A stretch of 64,000 bases of DNA. Source: Tropicimonas sp. IMCC34011. GTDB lineage: Bacteria > Pseudomonadota > Alphaproteobacteria > Rhodobacterales > Rhodobacteraceae. Of this stretch, positions 7,779 to 19,270 are shown piece after piece. The stretch spans positions 496,001 through 560,000 of the forward strand of contig NZ_QMEJ01000001.1 of NCBI RefSeq assembly GCF_003390865.1. The letters are read 5' to 3'. The notes under the pieces are model-generated. The model searched no databases. It saw nothing but the letters and a program-made list of their open reading frames with translations, and was not told where the DNA came from. A program made the position numbers and the translations under genes. Position 1 is the first letter of the stretch, and every line of letters starts with the position of its first letter.

Positions 7779-8864
7779 ATGAGCCTGACGCTCGAGAACG
7801 TCTCCAAGGTCGTCGGCGGGGCGACGCACATCCACAAGACGGACCTTACCCTGAGCCCCGGAACGATGAATGTGCTCCTCGGCCCGACGTTGTCCGGCAA
7901 GACATCCCTGATGCGCCTCATGGCGGGGCTGGATCAGCCGACGACGGGCCGCATCCTTTGGAAGGGTGAAGATGTGACGGGCCAGAGGGTACAGGATCGC
8001 AAGGTGGCGATGGTGTACCAGCAATTCATCAACTACCCGTCGATGAGCGTCTACGACAACATCGCCTCCCCCTTGCGCCTTCTCAAGCTGGACAAGGACG
8101 AGATCGACCGCCGGGTGCGGGAGGCCGCGGAGCTGATGCAGCTCACCCCACAAATCGACCGGAAGCCGCTCGAGTTGTCGGGCGGGCAGCAGCAGCGCTG
8201 CGCCCTGGCGCGCGCGCTCGTGAAAAATGCGGGCCTCGTCCTGCTCGACGAGCCTCTGGCGAACCTCGACTACAAGCTGCGCGAGGAGCTGAGGGCTGAA
8301 ATTCCGAAGATCTTCGAACGCTCCGGCTCCATTTTCGTTTACGCCACGACCGAACCCGAGGAAGCGCTGCTCCTCGGCGGGCACTGCGCGACGCTCTGGG
8401 AAGGCCGCGTGACGCAGTTCGGGCCCACCCCGTCGGTCTATCGCCGCCCCGTGGATGCGACGACGGCGCGGGTCTTCTCGGATCCCCCGATGAACTTCGT
8501 GGATGTCGAGAAGCGGGGCGGCATGCTCCGGTTCGGCAAGACGACGGAGGTTCCGGCCGCGGCGCTTGGCGGCGATCTGGCGGACGGCACGTACAAGGTG
8601 GGGTTCCGGCCCAACCACCTCAGCCTCGAAGGCGGGGAGGACGCGCTGACCTTCGACACGACGCTGATCGTGACGGAGATCACGGGCTCCGAAACCTTCG
8701 TCCATCTCGACCACGAGGGACAGCGCTGGGTCGGCCTCGTCCACGGCGTCCGGCATCTCGAGCCGGACCAGCCCCTGCGCGTCCACCTGCATCCGCGCCA
8801 TGTCTATCTCTTCGGCGAGAGCGGCCGTCTCGTACAGCCCGCCCCCTATGCGGAGGCCGCGTAA
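7779..8864 (+). CDS. glpS: Glycerol ABC transporter ATPase GlpS
   Basis: This 361-residue ATPase is the first gene of an operon matching the rhizobial glycerol importer glpSTPQUV. Walker A is GPTLSGKT (35-42), the Q-loop is near 81, the signature LSGGQ is at 133-137 and Walker B LVLLDEP is at 153-159. The H-loop is abnormal: the position of the switch histidine is T191 in YATTEPEEA. A C-terminal TOBE/OB regulatory region (about 235-350) follows, as in MalK-type subunits. Its partner GlpT has the opposite defect, so the pair should hydrolyse ATP mainly at one composite site. The start follows GGAGGG, and the stop overlaps glpT by one base. Confidence 0.88.
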   Translation: MSLTLENVSKVVGGATHIHKTDLTLSPGTMNVLLGPTLSGKTSLMRLMAGLDQPTTGRILWKGEDVTGQRVQDRKVAMVYQQFINYPSMSVYDNIASPLRLLKLDKDEIDRRVREAAELMQLTPQIDRKPLELSGGQQQRCALARALVKNAGLVLLDEPLANLDYKLREELRAEIPKIFERSGSIFVYATTEPEEALLLGGHCATLWEGRVTQFGPTPSVYRRPVDATTARVFSDPPMNFVDVEKRGGMLRFGKTTEVPAAALGGDLADGTYKVGFRPNHLSLEGGEDALTFDTTLIVTEITGSETFVHLDHEGQRWVGLVHGVRHLEPDQPLRVHLHPRHVYLFGESGRLVQPAPYAEAA

Positions 8865-9970
8865 TGGCCAAGATCACCCTTCAGGGCCTCGCCCATTCCT
8901 ACCTCGAAACCCCCACATCGCCCGAGGACTTCGCGCTTCAGGAGCTGAACCACGACTGGGCGGACGGTGAGGCCTACGCGCTTCTCGGCCCCTCGGGTTG
9001 CGGCAAGTCCACGCTTCTGAACATCATTTCGGGCCTTCTCATCCCCTCGCACGGCCGGGTGCTCTTCGACGGCAAGGACGTGACCCACCTGTCGACCGCG
9101 GATCGCAACATCGCCCAAGTGTTCCAGTTCCCGGTGGTCTACGACACCATGACCATGCGCGAGAACCTCGCCTTTCCCCTCAAGAACCGGGGACTTCCAA
9201 CCTCCGAGATCAACGCGCGGGTCGAGCGCATCGGCCGCATGATCGATATGACGGACGTACTCGATCGCCGTGCCTCCGGGCTGACCGCGGATGCCAAGCA
9301 GAAGATCAGCCTCGGCCGCGGGATGGTGCGGGACGACGTCAATGCCCTGCTGTTCGACGAGCCACTGACGGTGATCGACCCGCACATGAAATGGGAGCTG
9401 CGGACACAGCTGAAGAAGCTGCACCACGAGTTCGGCCATACCATGATCTACGTCACCCACGACCAGACCGAGGCGCTGACCTTCGCCGACAAGGTCGTCG
9501 TGATGTATGACGGGCGGGTGGTGCAGATCGGAACGCCGGACGAGCTTTTCGAGCGGCCCGCGCATACCTTCGTCGGGTACTTCATCGGCTCGCCGGGGAT
9601 GAACCTCTTCGACGCCGAGGTTCAGGGCCGAACGGCCCGGATCGGCGGTGCCGAGATCGATCTGAGCGCAGGCTACACGCCCGGCTCGGGCGCGACGAAG
9701 ATCGGTGTGCGTCCCGAATACATCCGCCTGGGACAGACCGGCATTCCCGCCCGCGTCACCCGCGTCGAGGATGTCGGGCGGCACAAGATCGTCCGGCTCG
9801 ATGCCGGCGGAACGCAGGTGGCCGCCATCGTCGGCGAAGGCGCCCCAGTCCCGGACGGCGGTACGCATATCGCCTTCGCCCCCGGCGGGGTGAACGTCTA
9901 CGAGAACGACTGGCGCGTGGTGCCCGAGGGCGGCGAAGCGCCGCTCGGCGCAGGCAGGGAGGCCGCCTGA
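8864..9970 (+). CDS. glpT: Glycerol ABC transporter ATPase GlpT
   Basis: This 368-residue ATPase pairs with GlpS. Walker A GPSGCGKS (42-49), Walker B LLFDEP (162-167) and the switch histidine H199 in YVTHDQTEA are intact. The ABC signature is degenerate: where LSGGQ is expected the sequence reads LTADA (140-144), followed by KQKISLGRG. Thus GlpT's nucleotide would be sandwiched against the good GlpS signature, while GlpS's nucleotide would face this poor one. A TOBE-like C-terminal region follows from about 240. The start codon shares one base with the glpS stop, and the stop overlaps the glpP start. Here glpT names an ABC subunit, not the E. coli glycerol-3-phosphate antiporter. Confidence 0.88.
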   Translation: MAKITLQGLAHSYLETPTSPEDFALQELNHDWADGEAYALLGPSGCGKSTLLNIISGLLIPSHGRVLFDGKDVTHLSTADRNIAQVFQFPVVYDTMTMRENLAFPLKNRGLPTSEINARVERIGRMIDMTDVLDRRASGLTADAKQKISLGRGMVRDDVNALLFDEPLTVIDPHMKWELRTQLKKLHHEFGHTMIYVTHDQTEALTFADKVVVMYDGRVVQIGTPDELFERPAHTFVGYFIGSPGMNLFDAEVQGRTARIGGAEIDLSAGYTPGSGATKIGVRPEYIRLGQTGIPARVTRVEDVGRHKIVRLDAGGTQVAAIVGEGAPVPDGGTHIAFAPGGVNVYENDWRVVPEGGEAPLGAGREAA

Positions 9971-10838
9971 TGAAGACGGACAATCAGAAAGCCTGGTTCC
10001 TCGTCCTGCCCGTGCTGATCCTCGTCGCGTTCTCGGCGGTGATCCCGCTCATGACCGTGGTCAACTACTCGGTGCAGGACACGTTCGGGAACAATCAGTT
10101 CTTCTGGGCCGGGCTCGCCTGGTTCGAGGACATGATCCATTCGGAGCGGATGTGGAATGCGCTCGGCCGGCAGATCGTCTTTTCCGGCATCATCCTTGCC
10201 ATCGAGGTGCCGCTCGGCATCTTCATCGCGCTCAACATGCCGAAGAAAGGCTTCTGGGCGTCCTTCTGTCTCGTCCTGATGTCCCTGCCACTCCTCATTC
10301 CCTGGAACGTGGTGGGCACGATCTGGCAGATCTTCGGCCGCGTGGATATCGGCCTCCTCGGCTACACGCTCGATGCGCTCGGGGTCGACTACAACTACAC
10401 GCAAGGCTTCTACGCCGCCTGGGCCACCGTCATCGTCATGGATGTCTGGCACTGGACCTCGCTCGTCGCGCTTCTGGCCTATGCCGGCCTGCAATCGATC
10501 CCGAACGCCTATTACCAGGCCGCGAAGATCGATCAGGCCAGCCGCTGGGCCGTCTTTCGCTACATCGAGCTGCCGAAGATGAAGGGGGTTCTGACCATCG
10601 CGATCCTCCTGCGCTTCATGGACAGCTTCAAGATCTACACCGAGCCGTTCGTGCTCACGGGCGGCGGACCGGGCAACGCGACCACGTTCCTCTCCATCGA
10701 CCTCGTGAAGATGGCGCTCGGGCAGTTCGACCTCGGACCCGCCGCCGCCTTCTCGCTCATGTATTTCCTCGTGATCATGGTGATTTCCTACGTGTTCTAC
10801 ATCGTCATGACCAATGCCGATAAAGAAGGAGGCGCGTG

Positions 10839-10839
<1 letters not shown>
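9970..10839 (+). CDS. glpP: Glycerol ABC transporter permease GlpP
   Basis: This 289-residue membrane protein is a MalF/UgpA-type sugar-family ABC permease with six predicted helices (first at about 10-32). The cytoplasmic EAA-type loop that contacts the ATPases is visible as NAYYQAAKIDQASRWAVFRY near 178-197. The C-terminal GGGPGNATTFLSIDL is typical of this permease class. Its TGATG overlaps with both neighbours suggest translational coupling. It forms the translocation channel with GlpQ for glycerol brought by GlpV. Confidence 0.9.
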
Positions 10840-11731
<892 letters not shown>

Positions 11732-11732
<1 letters not shown>

Positions 11733-11962
11733 TGACCGGCGACGAGATCGAGACCCTTGTTCGCAAGGCAAAGCAGCAGCCTGAGGGCGAGTTCCACTTT
11801 CCGGACCTCTACGGCAACGGCTGGGATGCGCTGCCGATCGGGCGGAAGGTTGCCAAGGGCAATGCCTTCCTCCGTCTTGTGCGTCGCGGCGATGTCCCCG
11901 GCATCGAGGATACCGGGACGAAGGCCGGCGGTGGCCGCATCTATCGCAAGAAGGACAGCTGA
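11732..11962 (+). CDS. Small DUF1413-like protein inside the glycerol operon
   Basis: This 76-residue cytoplasmic protein begins at an ATG overlapping the glpQ stop (TGATG), with GGGAGGG just upstream, and ends one base before the next gene's start codon. The central FHFPDLYGNGWDALPIGRKVAKGNAFLRLV resembles, in two halves, the short DUF1413 motif of a phenylalanine-rich lead, W-x-x-L-P-x-G and an aliphatic helix; I assign that family from memory with moderate trust. The charged tail (KAGGGRIYRKKDS) suggests a nucleic-acid or surface contact, as some relatives look like small DNA- or toxin-associated proteins. It is not part of the canonical glp gene set that I know, and its role is unknown. 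Confidence 0.7.
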
Positions 11963-11963
11963 C

Positions 11964-12389
11964 ATGGCCGCCACGTCCCCCGTCTCCCGCGGCCACAAGG
12001 GCCTCTTCGCAGGGCTCGTCCTGCCATGGCTCGCGGCCGGTATCTTTATCCTCGTCGTCGCCATGGGCGCGAGCGGCGAGGACAGCGCCATCGCCTGGAC
12101 TGACAGCCTGAGCCCCGGTGGCTGGATGGCATGGGTCCTGCCGACGGCGCTCTTCTTCTGGCTGGTGGCGGGACTTCTGGTCGCGCTTTCCATCCTCGCC
12201 ATCCGCTACCCCGAGACGCCCCGCCGGGGCGTGCTCGGCATCGAGACGACGCGGGGAGACCGGCTCTTCATCGCCCTTCTTGCGTCGGGCTTCATCAATC
12301 TCGCGTGGCTGGGACTGGCCTTGGGCCCCCAGTGGATCGCGCTGATCGTATGTCTTGTCGTTGCGGCAGGCATATTCCGGTTCGTCTGA
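11964..12389 (+). CDS. glpU: DUF2160 small membrane protein of the glycerol transporter (GlpU)
   Basis: This 141-residue membrane protein matches the DUF2160 family that accompanies glycerol ABC transporters. The diagnostic part is the C-terminal 90 residues: MAWVLPTALFFW near 55-66, the loop RRGVLGIETTRGDRLF near 87-102 and two further helices. Unlike shorter family members, which to my knowledge run about 90 residues, it has a leading segment with an additional helix at about 17-35 (LVLPWLAAGIFILVVAMGA). The start at 11964 is one base after the previous stop. Its biochemical role in transport is not established; by position it belongs to the permease complex. Confidence 0.82.
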   Translation: MAATSPVSRGHKGLFAGLVLPWLAAGIFILVVAMGASGEDSAIAWTDSLSPGGWMAWVLPTALFFWLVAGLLVALSILAIRYPETPRRGVLGIETTRGDRLFIALLASGFINLAWLGLALGPQWIALIVCLVVAAGIFRFV

Positions 12390-12448
12390 AAGGGCGAACC
12401 CAAGACCAAGACCAACGCTCACCATACGTTCACCCAGGGAGGACCAAC

Positions 12449-14167
12449 ATGAACGTCTCACTCAGATCGACCACCGCGCTCGCGGCGGCGCTGGGGCTGC
12501 TCTCGGCCCCGGCCTTCGCCGACATGGACGCGGCAATGGAATTCCTCGACACCGAGATCGACGGCGTCACCACCCTGTCCCGCGAGGAGCAGGAAGCGGA
12601 GATGCAGTGGTTCATCGACGCCGCGGAACAGTTCCAGGGGATGGACATCAACGTCGTCTCCGAGACCATCACGACGCATGAATACGAAGCCCAAGTGCTG
12701 GCCCCGGCCTTCTCCGCGATCACGGGGATCAACGTCACGCACGACCTGATCGGCGAGGGCGACGTGGTCGAGCGGCTCCAGGTGCAAATGCAGTCCGGGC
12801 AGAACGTCTACGATGCGTTCGTCAACGACTCGGACCTGATCGGCACCCACTGGCGCTACGGCCAGGCGCGCAACCTCACCGAATGGATGGCCGGGACCGG
12901 CGCTGACGTGACCTCGCCCACCCTCGATCTCGACGACTTCATCGGCACCCAGTTCACCACCGGGCCGGACGGCAACCTCTACCAGCTTCCGGATCAGCAG
13001 TTCGCGAACCTGTACTGGTTCCGCTACGATTGGTTCAACGACGAGAAGAACAAGACGGACTTCCAGGAGGAGTACGGCTACGAGCTCGGCGTTCCGGTCA
13101 ACTGGGCGGCCTATGAGGACATCGCGGAGTTCTTCACCGGGCGCGACCTCAGCCACATGGGGATCGACGACGAGATCTATGGCAACATGGATTACGGCAA
13201 GAAGGACCCCTCCCTCGGCTGGCGCTACACCGATGCGTGGATGTCGATGGCCGGCATGGGCGACAAGGGTGAGCCGAACGGCCTGCCGGTGGACGAATGG
13301 GGCATCCGGGTGAACGAGAACTCCCAGCCCGTCGGCGCCTGCATGGACCGCGGCGGCGCAACCAACTCCCCCGCCGCCGTCTATGCCGTCGACAAGGCGA
13401 TCCAGTGGCTTCAGGACTACTCGCCGCCCGCCGCCGCCGGCATGACCTTCTCCGAGGCCGGCCCGGTCCCGGGACAGGGCAACATCGCTCAGCAGATGTT
13501 CCTCTACACCACCTTCGTCGCCCCGCTCGTCGACAGCCCGGCGGTGATGAACGAGGACGGCACGCCGAAATGGCGCCTCGCCCCCTCGCCCCACGGCGTC
13601 TACTGGGAAGAGGGCATGAAGGTCGGCTATCAGGACGTGGGCTCCTGGACGATCCTCGACTCGACGCCCGACGACCGCGCCAAGGCCGCCTGGCTCTACG
13701 CGCAGTTCGTCACCTCCAAGACGGTCGACGTGAAGAAGGCCGACGTCGGTCTGACCTTCATCCGGGACAGCACGATCAACTCGGAGCACTTCACCGAGCG
13801 TGCGCCGAACCTCGGCGGTCTCGTCGAGTTCTATCGCTCCCCCGACCGCGTGCGCTGGTCGCCCACCGGCACGAACGTTCCCGACTACCCCAAGCTCGCG
13901 CAGCTGTGGTGGCAGAACATCGGTGACGCCATGTCCGGCGCCAAGACCTCGCAGGAAGCCCTCGACACGCTCTGCTCCGACATGGAGGACGTAATGGAGC
14001 GTCTCGAGCGCGCCGGCGTTCAGGGGGACCTCGGCCCCGCACTCAACGAGCCCGAGACGGCCGAATACTGGCTCGAGCAGCCCGGCGCCCCCAAGCCCGC
14101 GCTCGAAAACGAGGACGAGGAGCCCCAGACCATCCCCTACGACGATCTGGTCGCCTCCTGGCAGTAA
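12449..14167 (+). CDS. glpV: Glycerol ABC transporter solute-binding protein GlpV
   Basis: This 572-residue secreted protein is the periplasmic binding component of the operon. Residues 1-25 form a signal peptide ending APAFA. The mature protein has the length and style of family 1 sugar-binding proteins (for example the NVYDAFVNDSDLIG and DQQFANLYWFRYDWF segments), and its size of about 570 is typical of GlpV rather than of shorter sugar binders. The start has AGGGAGGA a few bases upstream; a much longer frame through glpU has no support. A strong terminator follows at 14209-14239, closing the operon glpSTPQ-small gene-glpU-glpV. Confidence 0.9.
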   Translation: MNVSLRSTTALAAALGLLSAPAFADMDAAMEFLDTEIDGVTTLSREEQEAEMQWFIDAAEQFQGMDINVVSETITTHEYEAQVLAPAFSAITGINVTHDLIGEGDVVERLQVQMQSGQNVYDAFVNDSDLIGTHWRYGQARNLTEWMAGTGADVTSPTLDLDDFIGTQFTTGPDGNLYQLPDQQFANLYWFRYDWFNDEKNKTDFQEEYGYELGVPVNWAAYEDIAEFFTGRDLSHMGIDDEIYGNMDYGKKDPSLGWRYTDAWMSMAGMGDKGEPNGLPVDEWGIRVNENSQPVGACMDRGGATNSPAAVYAVDKAIQWLQDYSPPAAAGMTFSEAGPVPGQGNIAQQMFLYTTFVAPLVDSPAVMNEDGTPKWRLAPSPHGVYWEEGMKVGYQDVGSWTILDSTPDDRAKAAWLYAQFVTSKTVDVKKADVGLTFIRDSTINSEHFTERAPNLGGLVEFYRSPDRVRWSPTGTNVPDYPKLAQLWWQNIGDAMSGAKTSQEALDTLCSDMEDVMERLERAGVQGDLGPALNEPETAEYWLEQPGAPKPALENEDEEPQTIPYDDLVASWQ

Positions 14168-14208
14168 CCCCCGGATCCCCGCCTTCGGGGATCGGCCAAG
14201 ACGAGAGC

Positions 14209-14239
14209 CCCCCGCGAGAGATCGCGGGGGTGTTTTTTT
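14209..14239 (+). terminator. Rho-independent terminator of the glp operon
   Basis: CCCCCGCGA (14209-14217) pairs perfectly with TCGCGGGGG (14222-14230) around a GAGA loop, followed by TG and seven T residues. It lies 42 bases after the glpV stop. Confidence 0.92.
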
Positions 14240-14542
14240 CATGCGGCGTCCGATGTGCTCAGGCGCTGCATTCTGGACTTGATCGTCCACCCGTGTCCGC
14301 CCTTGTCAGGTACCAGACAAAAGTGACTGTCCTGTCATGTCACTGACCCAGATCGCGTGCGCAAAGGAGGAGCTGTCGTCCGTGCCCCACGCAGCGAAGG
14401 TCGGCTTCGATTCAATGCACATCGATGCTTCGGCATAGACCGATGTCAGCTTTTCGATTTTAATTTCTTACGCTACAATACGCAGAACTGCCGACGACCT
14501 TTTCTCCAAATTCTTCCTCGCAAACAACTGAAAGTCGGACTT
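14240..14542. other. Lower-GC intergenic stretch with IS-end-like palindromes
   Basis: No supported gene. TTGTC-AGGTACCA-GACAA (14303-14320) is an inverted repeat with a single internal mismatch pair, and AGTGAC (14322-14327) pairs with GTCACT (14339-14344) directly after it. Clustered small palindromes of this kind are often left by insertion-sequence ends, but no transposase fragment is visible. An open frame from a GTG at 14357 runs into the next gene but does not look coding here. Confidence 0.4.
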
Positions 14543-15178
14543 ATGCAGCTTTTGACGACGACAAACGTTTACGGACCCGACGATCAATCAAACGAAGCAT
14601 TCCTTGAACTCGTCAGAGTTCCGCCTCCGGGAATAATGATATTAGATGGGAACGCCGGACTAGGTGCCGATTGGCCTGCCGGAATTTGGAAGAGTATGCA
14701 AGGAGCTTCTGTAGCGCTCGCTATATTCGCAGCTCCATCCACAATTGAAGAAAACTGGCCCTTATGGAAAGAGATATTTGACGATATCGCTCAGCGAATT
14801 ATGGAGTTTCATGGGGAGTATCGAATTGATCGTGATAGCGCACAGGTCATTGCGATGCATCACTCCGTTGCAGTATGGGAAATCGCTCCAAATCGAATGT
14901 CAGTTCACATGGCCGTCCGCCATTACTTTTCAACGGCAGCTGGATACCAGGACCTTCTAGAAACTGATCGCGTAGATATGGATTGGCCAGAGCGCGGAGA
15001 ATTTGGCTCCGAAGGCTTTTCCGTTGGTGTGCGCAGCAACGAAGAGGCGGCACGGCAAGCTCGATGTCGCTATATTTTCGGGATCGACGATGGTTCTAAG
15101 TGCCTAACCATTGTGGTCGAGTCGGATGGAACTGTTTCGTTCGCGCAGGAACTGGATATGAAACACGAATGGGGTTGA
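14543..15178 (+). CDS. Orphan protein of unknown function in a low-GC patch
   Basis: I do not recognise this 211-residue protein. It has no signal peptide or membrane helix; it is rich in W, M and aromatic residues and looks like a compact alpha/beta cytoplasmic protein (for example DWPAGIWKSMQGASVALAIF and HHSVAVWEIAPNRMSVHMAV). Its base composition is near 50 percent GC and its codons use many A/T third positions, unlike the flanking genes, which suggests recent transfer. It stands alone, between the glp terminator and the katG terminator, with no partner gene. The ATG at 14543 was chosen as the first reasonable start; a GTG at 14357 would add 62 residues. A single immunity-type protein is one possibility, without evidence. 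Confidence 0.6.
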   Translation: MQLLTTTNVYGPDDQSNEAFLELVRVPPPGIMILDGNAGLGADWPAGIWKSMQGASVALAIFAAPSTIEENWPLWKEIFDDIAQRIMEFHGEYRIDRDSAQVIAMHHSVAVWEIAPNRMSVHMAVRHYFSTAAGYQDLLETDRVDMDWPERGEFGSEGFSVGVRSNEEAARQARCRYIFGIDDGSKCLTIVVESDGTVSFAQELDMKHEWG

Positions 15179-15555
15179 ACGCCATGGTTGCGTCTTTTTT
15201 GAAGGATAAATGGCATATTCGAATACCAAATTTTTGAGTGAGCTAGAAACAGACGTTTTTGGCGCGAGATGTGAAGCGATCATTAGGATGTTTGCCATCA
15301 ATGTCCGCTTCGGCCCGCATACTGGACCTTCGTCCCCCCGTGCCCTTGGTCCGGTCCGAGTCAGAAATGCGCAGCGGTTGGGTCGGAATTGCTTGACGTG
15401 GCGAGCTGCCGTAACCCGGAAGACACTGACTGCGGTTCGCGTTCGCTGAACACTCGACAGCCATGACGGTGCTTCGGAAATTCGAGGCTCAGTATCTACG
15501 GGACCTGTCGATCCCGGAGTTTTCAACAGAACGCCGACACCGCCACCCAACCGAC
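15179..15555. other. Intergenic region without a supported gene
   Basis: No convincing gene or RNA was found. The first 120 bases keep the low GC of the preceding orphan gene, then composition rises. Short frames exist on both strands but none has an SD, codon bias or recognisable product. It may be decayed DNA at the edge of the transferred patch. Confidence 0.4.
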
Positions 15556-15592
15556 GAAAAAGCCCGGGGCGACCTGCATCGCTCCGGGCTTT
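15556..15592 (-). terminator. Rho-independent terminator of katG
   Basis: AAAGCCCGG (15559-15567) and CCGGGCTTT (15584-15592) are perfectly complementary. Read on the minus strand, downstream of the katG stop at 15628, the stem is followed by a run of five T residues. Confidence 0.85.
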
Positions 15593-15627
15593 CTCATGTC
15601 ATGGCCCCTCTTGCGGAGGCGGGACCG

Positions 15628-18051
<2,424 letters not shown>

Positions 18052-18066
18052 TTATACCTGCGCGCG

Positions 18067-19110
18067 TCAGCCCGGCGCCCTCACGGCATCCAGTCCGCCT
18101 TCGGACAGCCGGTCCAGGGTCGCCATCTGGTCCGCGCTCAAGCCGATGCCGTCCGCCTTCGAGATTGTCCGGGCAGCGTAGCGGCGCTGCGACGGAAGGC
18201 GGCCGGTCTGTCCGCCGAGCGCTTCGATCAGGCGTTCCCCCTCCTGGCCCGGATCGCGGCCGGAGCCGGCGGCGAAGGTGCCGGGATCGAAGGCGAGGAT
18301 CAGCGCGCCATGGCGCGGCGGCAGCGCTGCGCCGCCGGCGAAGTCCCGCGCCTCGACGCTCATCCTGTCCCCCAGCATCGCGCCGGCCAAAAGCTCGATC
18401 ATCGCCGAGATCGCCGTTCCCTTGTGCGCCCCGAAGGTCAGGAGCGCCCCGTCGAGCGCCGCTTGCGGATCTCTCGTCGGGGCGCCTGCCCTGTCGACGG
18501 CCCAGCCCTCGGGCAGCTCCGTTCCGGCCTTGCGGTGCAGTTCGACCTCACCGCGCGCGGCGACGCTGGTGGCGAAGTCGAACACGTAGGGATCTGCGTC
18601 CGGTCGGGGCCAGCCGAAGGCGAAGGGGTTGGTGCCGAGAAGCGGTTCGGTGCCGCCGAACGGCGCCACGGTGGCATAGCTCGGACACATCGAGATCGAC
18701 GCGAGCCCGGCCCGCGCGAGATCCTCGACCTCCGGCCAGAGCGCCGCGAAATGCAGGCAATCGGTGATCGCAAGCGCCGCCAGACCCAACTCTCGCGTCC
18801 GCGCGATCAGGGCGGGGCGAGCCAGCTCCCATGCCGCGGGCGCAAAGCCGCCGCCGGCATCGACCCTGAGGATCGGCCCCTCGCCGGCGGCGAGGCGCGG
18901 CTCGGCCTCCGGCTCGACCTGCCCGGCCTTCAGGACCTGAAGGCATTGTTCGAGCCGGTGCAGGCCGTGCGAGGCGCAGCCATCCCGCTCCCCCGCCACG
19001 ATGACCCGCGCTACGGCCCCTGCGGGCATCGGCGCGACCCCGCAGATCTCGAGGATCCCCTGGACCCGTGCCTCCAGCGCTTCAATTCCGACCCTCACAG
19101 AGTCCACCAT
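18067..19110 (-). CDS. Ldh/YlbC-family (malate/L-lactate dehydrogenase-like) NAD(P)-dependent oxidoreductase
   Basis: This 347-residue protein belongs to the family of L-sulfolactate, ureidoglycolate, malate-like and delta1-piperideine-2-carboxylate reductases, which is distinct from Rossmann-fold lactate dehydrogenases. The catalytic histidine lies in CASHGLHRLE near 46-50, and other family signatures are HFAALWPEVE near 132-141, TNPFAFGWP and HKGTAISAMIELLAG. The substrate is not predictable from sequence; imine reductases of proline and lysine metabolism are common members. The ATG at 19110 has GGGAG at good spacing; an ATG two codons earlier has no space for an SD. It is divergent from the malonyl-CoA synthetase gene, 160 bases away. 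Confidence 0.8.
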   Translation of the reverse strand: MVDSVRVGIEALEARVQGILEICGVAPMPAGAVARVIVAGERDGCASHGLHRLEQCLQVLKAGQVEPEAEPRLAAGEGPILRVDAGGGFAPAAWELARPALIARTRELGLAALAITDCLHFAALWPEVEDLARAGLASISMCPSYATVAPFGGTEPLLGTNPFAFGWPRPDADPYVFDFATSVAARGEVELHRKAGTELPEGWAVDRAGAPTRDPQAALDGALLTFGAHKGTAISAMIELLAGAMLGDRMSVEARDFAGGAALPPRHGALILAFDPGTFAAGSGRDPGQEGERLIEALGGQTGRLPSQRRYAARTISKADGIGLSADQMATLDRLSEGGLDAVRAPG

Positions 19111-19270
19111 CGACATCTCCCACGCGGCATGAACGGTGGACGGTGTATCGCATGTCGCCTCGAGAGAACATGTCCGACCGGGGTGGACGGCAGAGCGGTC
19201 GCGCACGCCCACCTCCCACCCGCCCCCGCTGATGGACAGACCGTTCCGTTCCATGGAAGAAGGGGGCGGA

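Noticed and set aside
14357-14542. GTG-started N-terminal extension of the orphan protein
   Set aside because: The added 62 residues (rich in R, C and F) look non-coding and cover the palindrome-rich upstream area; the shorter start was preferred.
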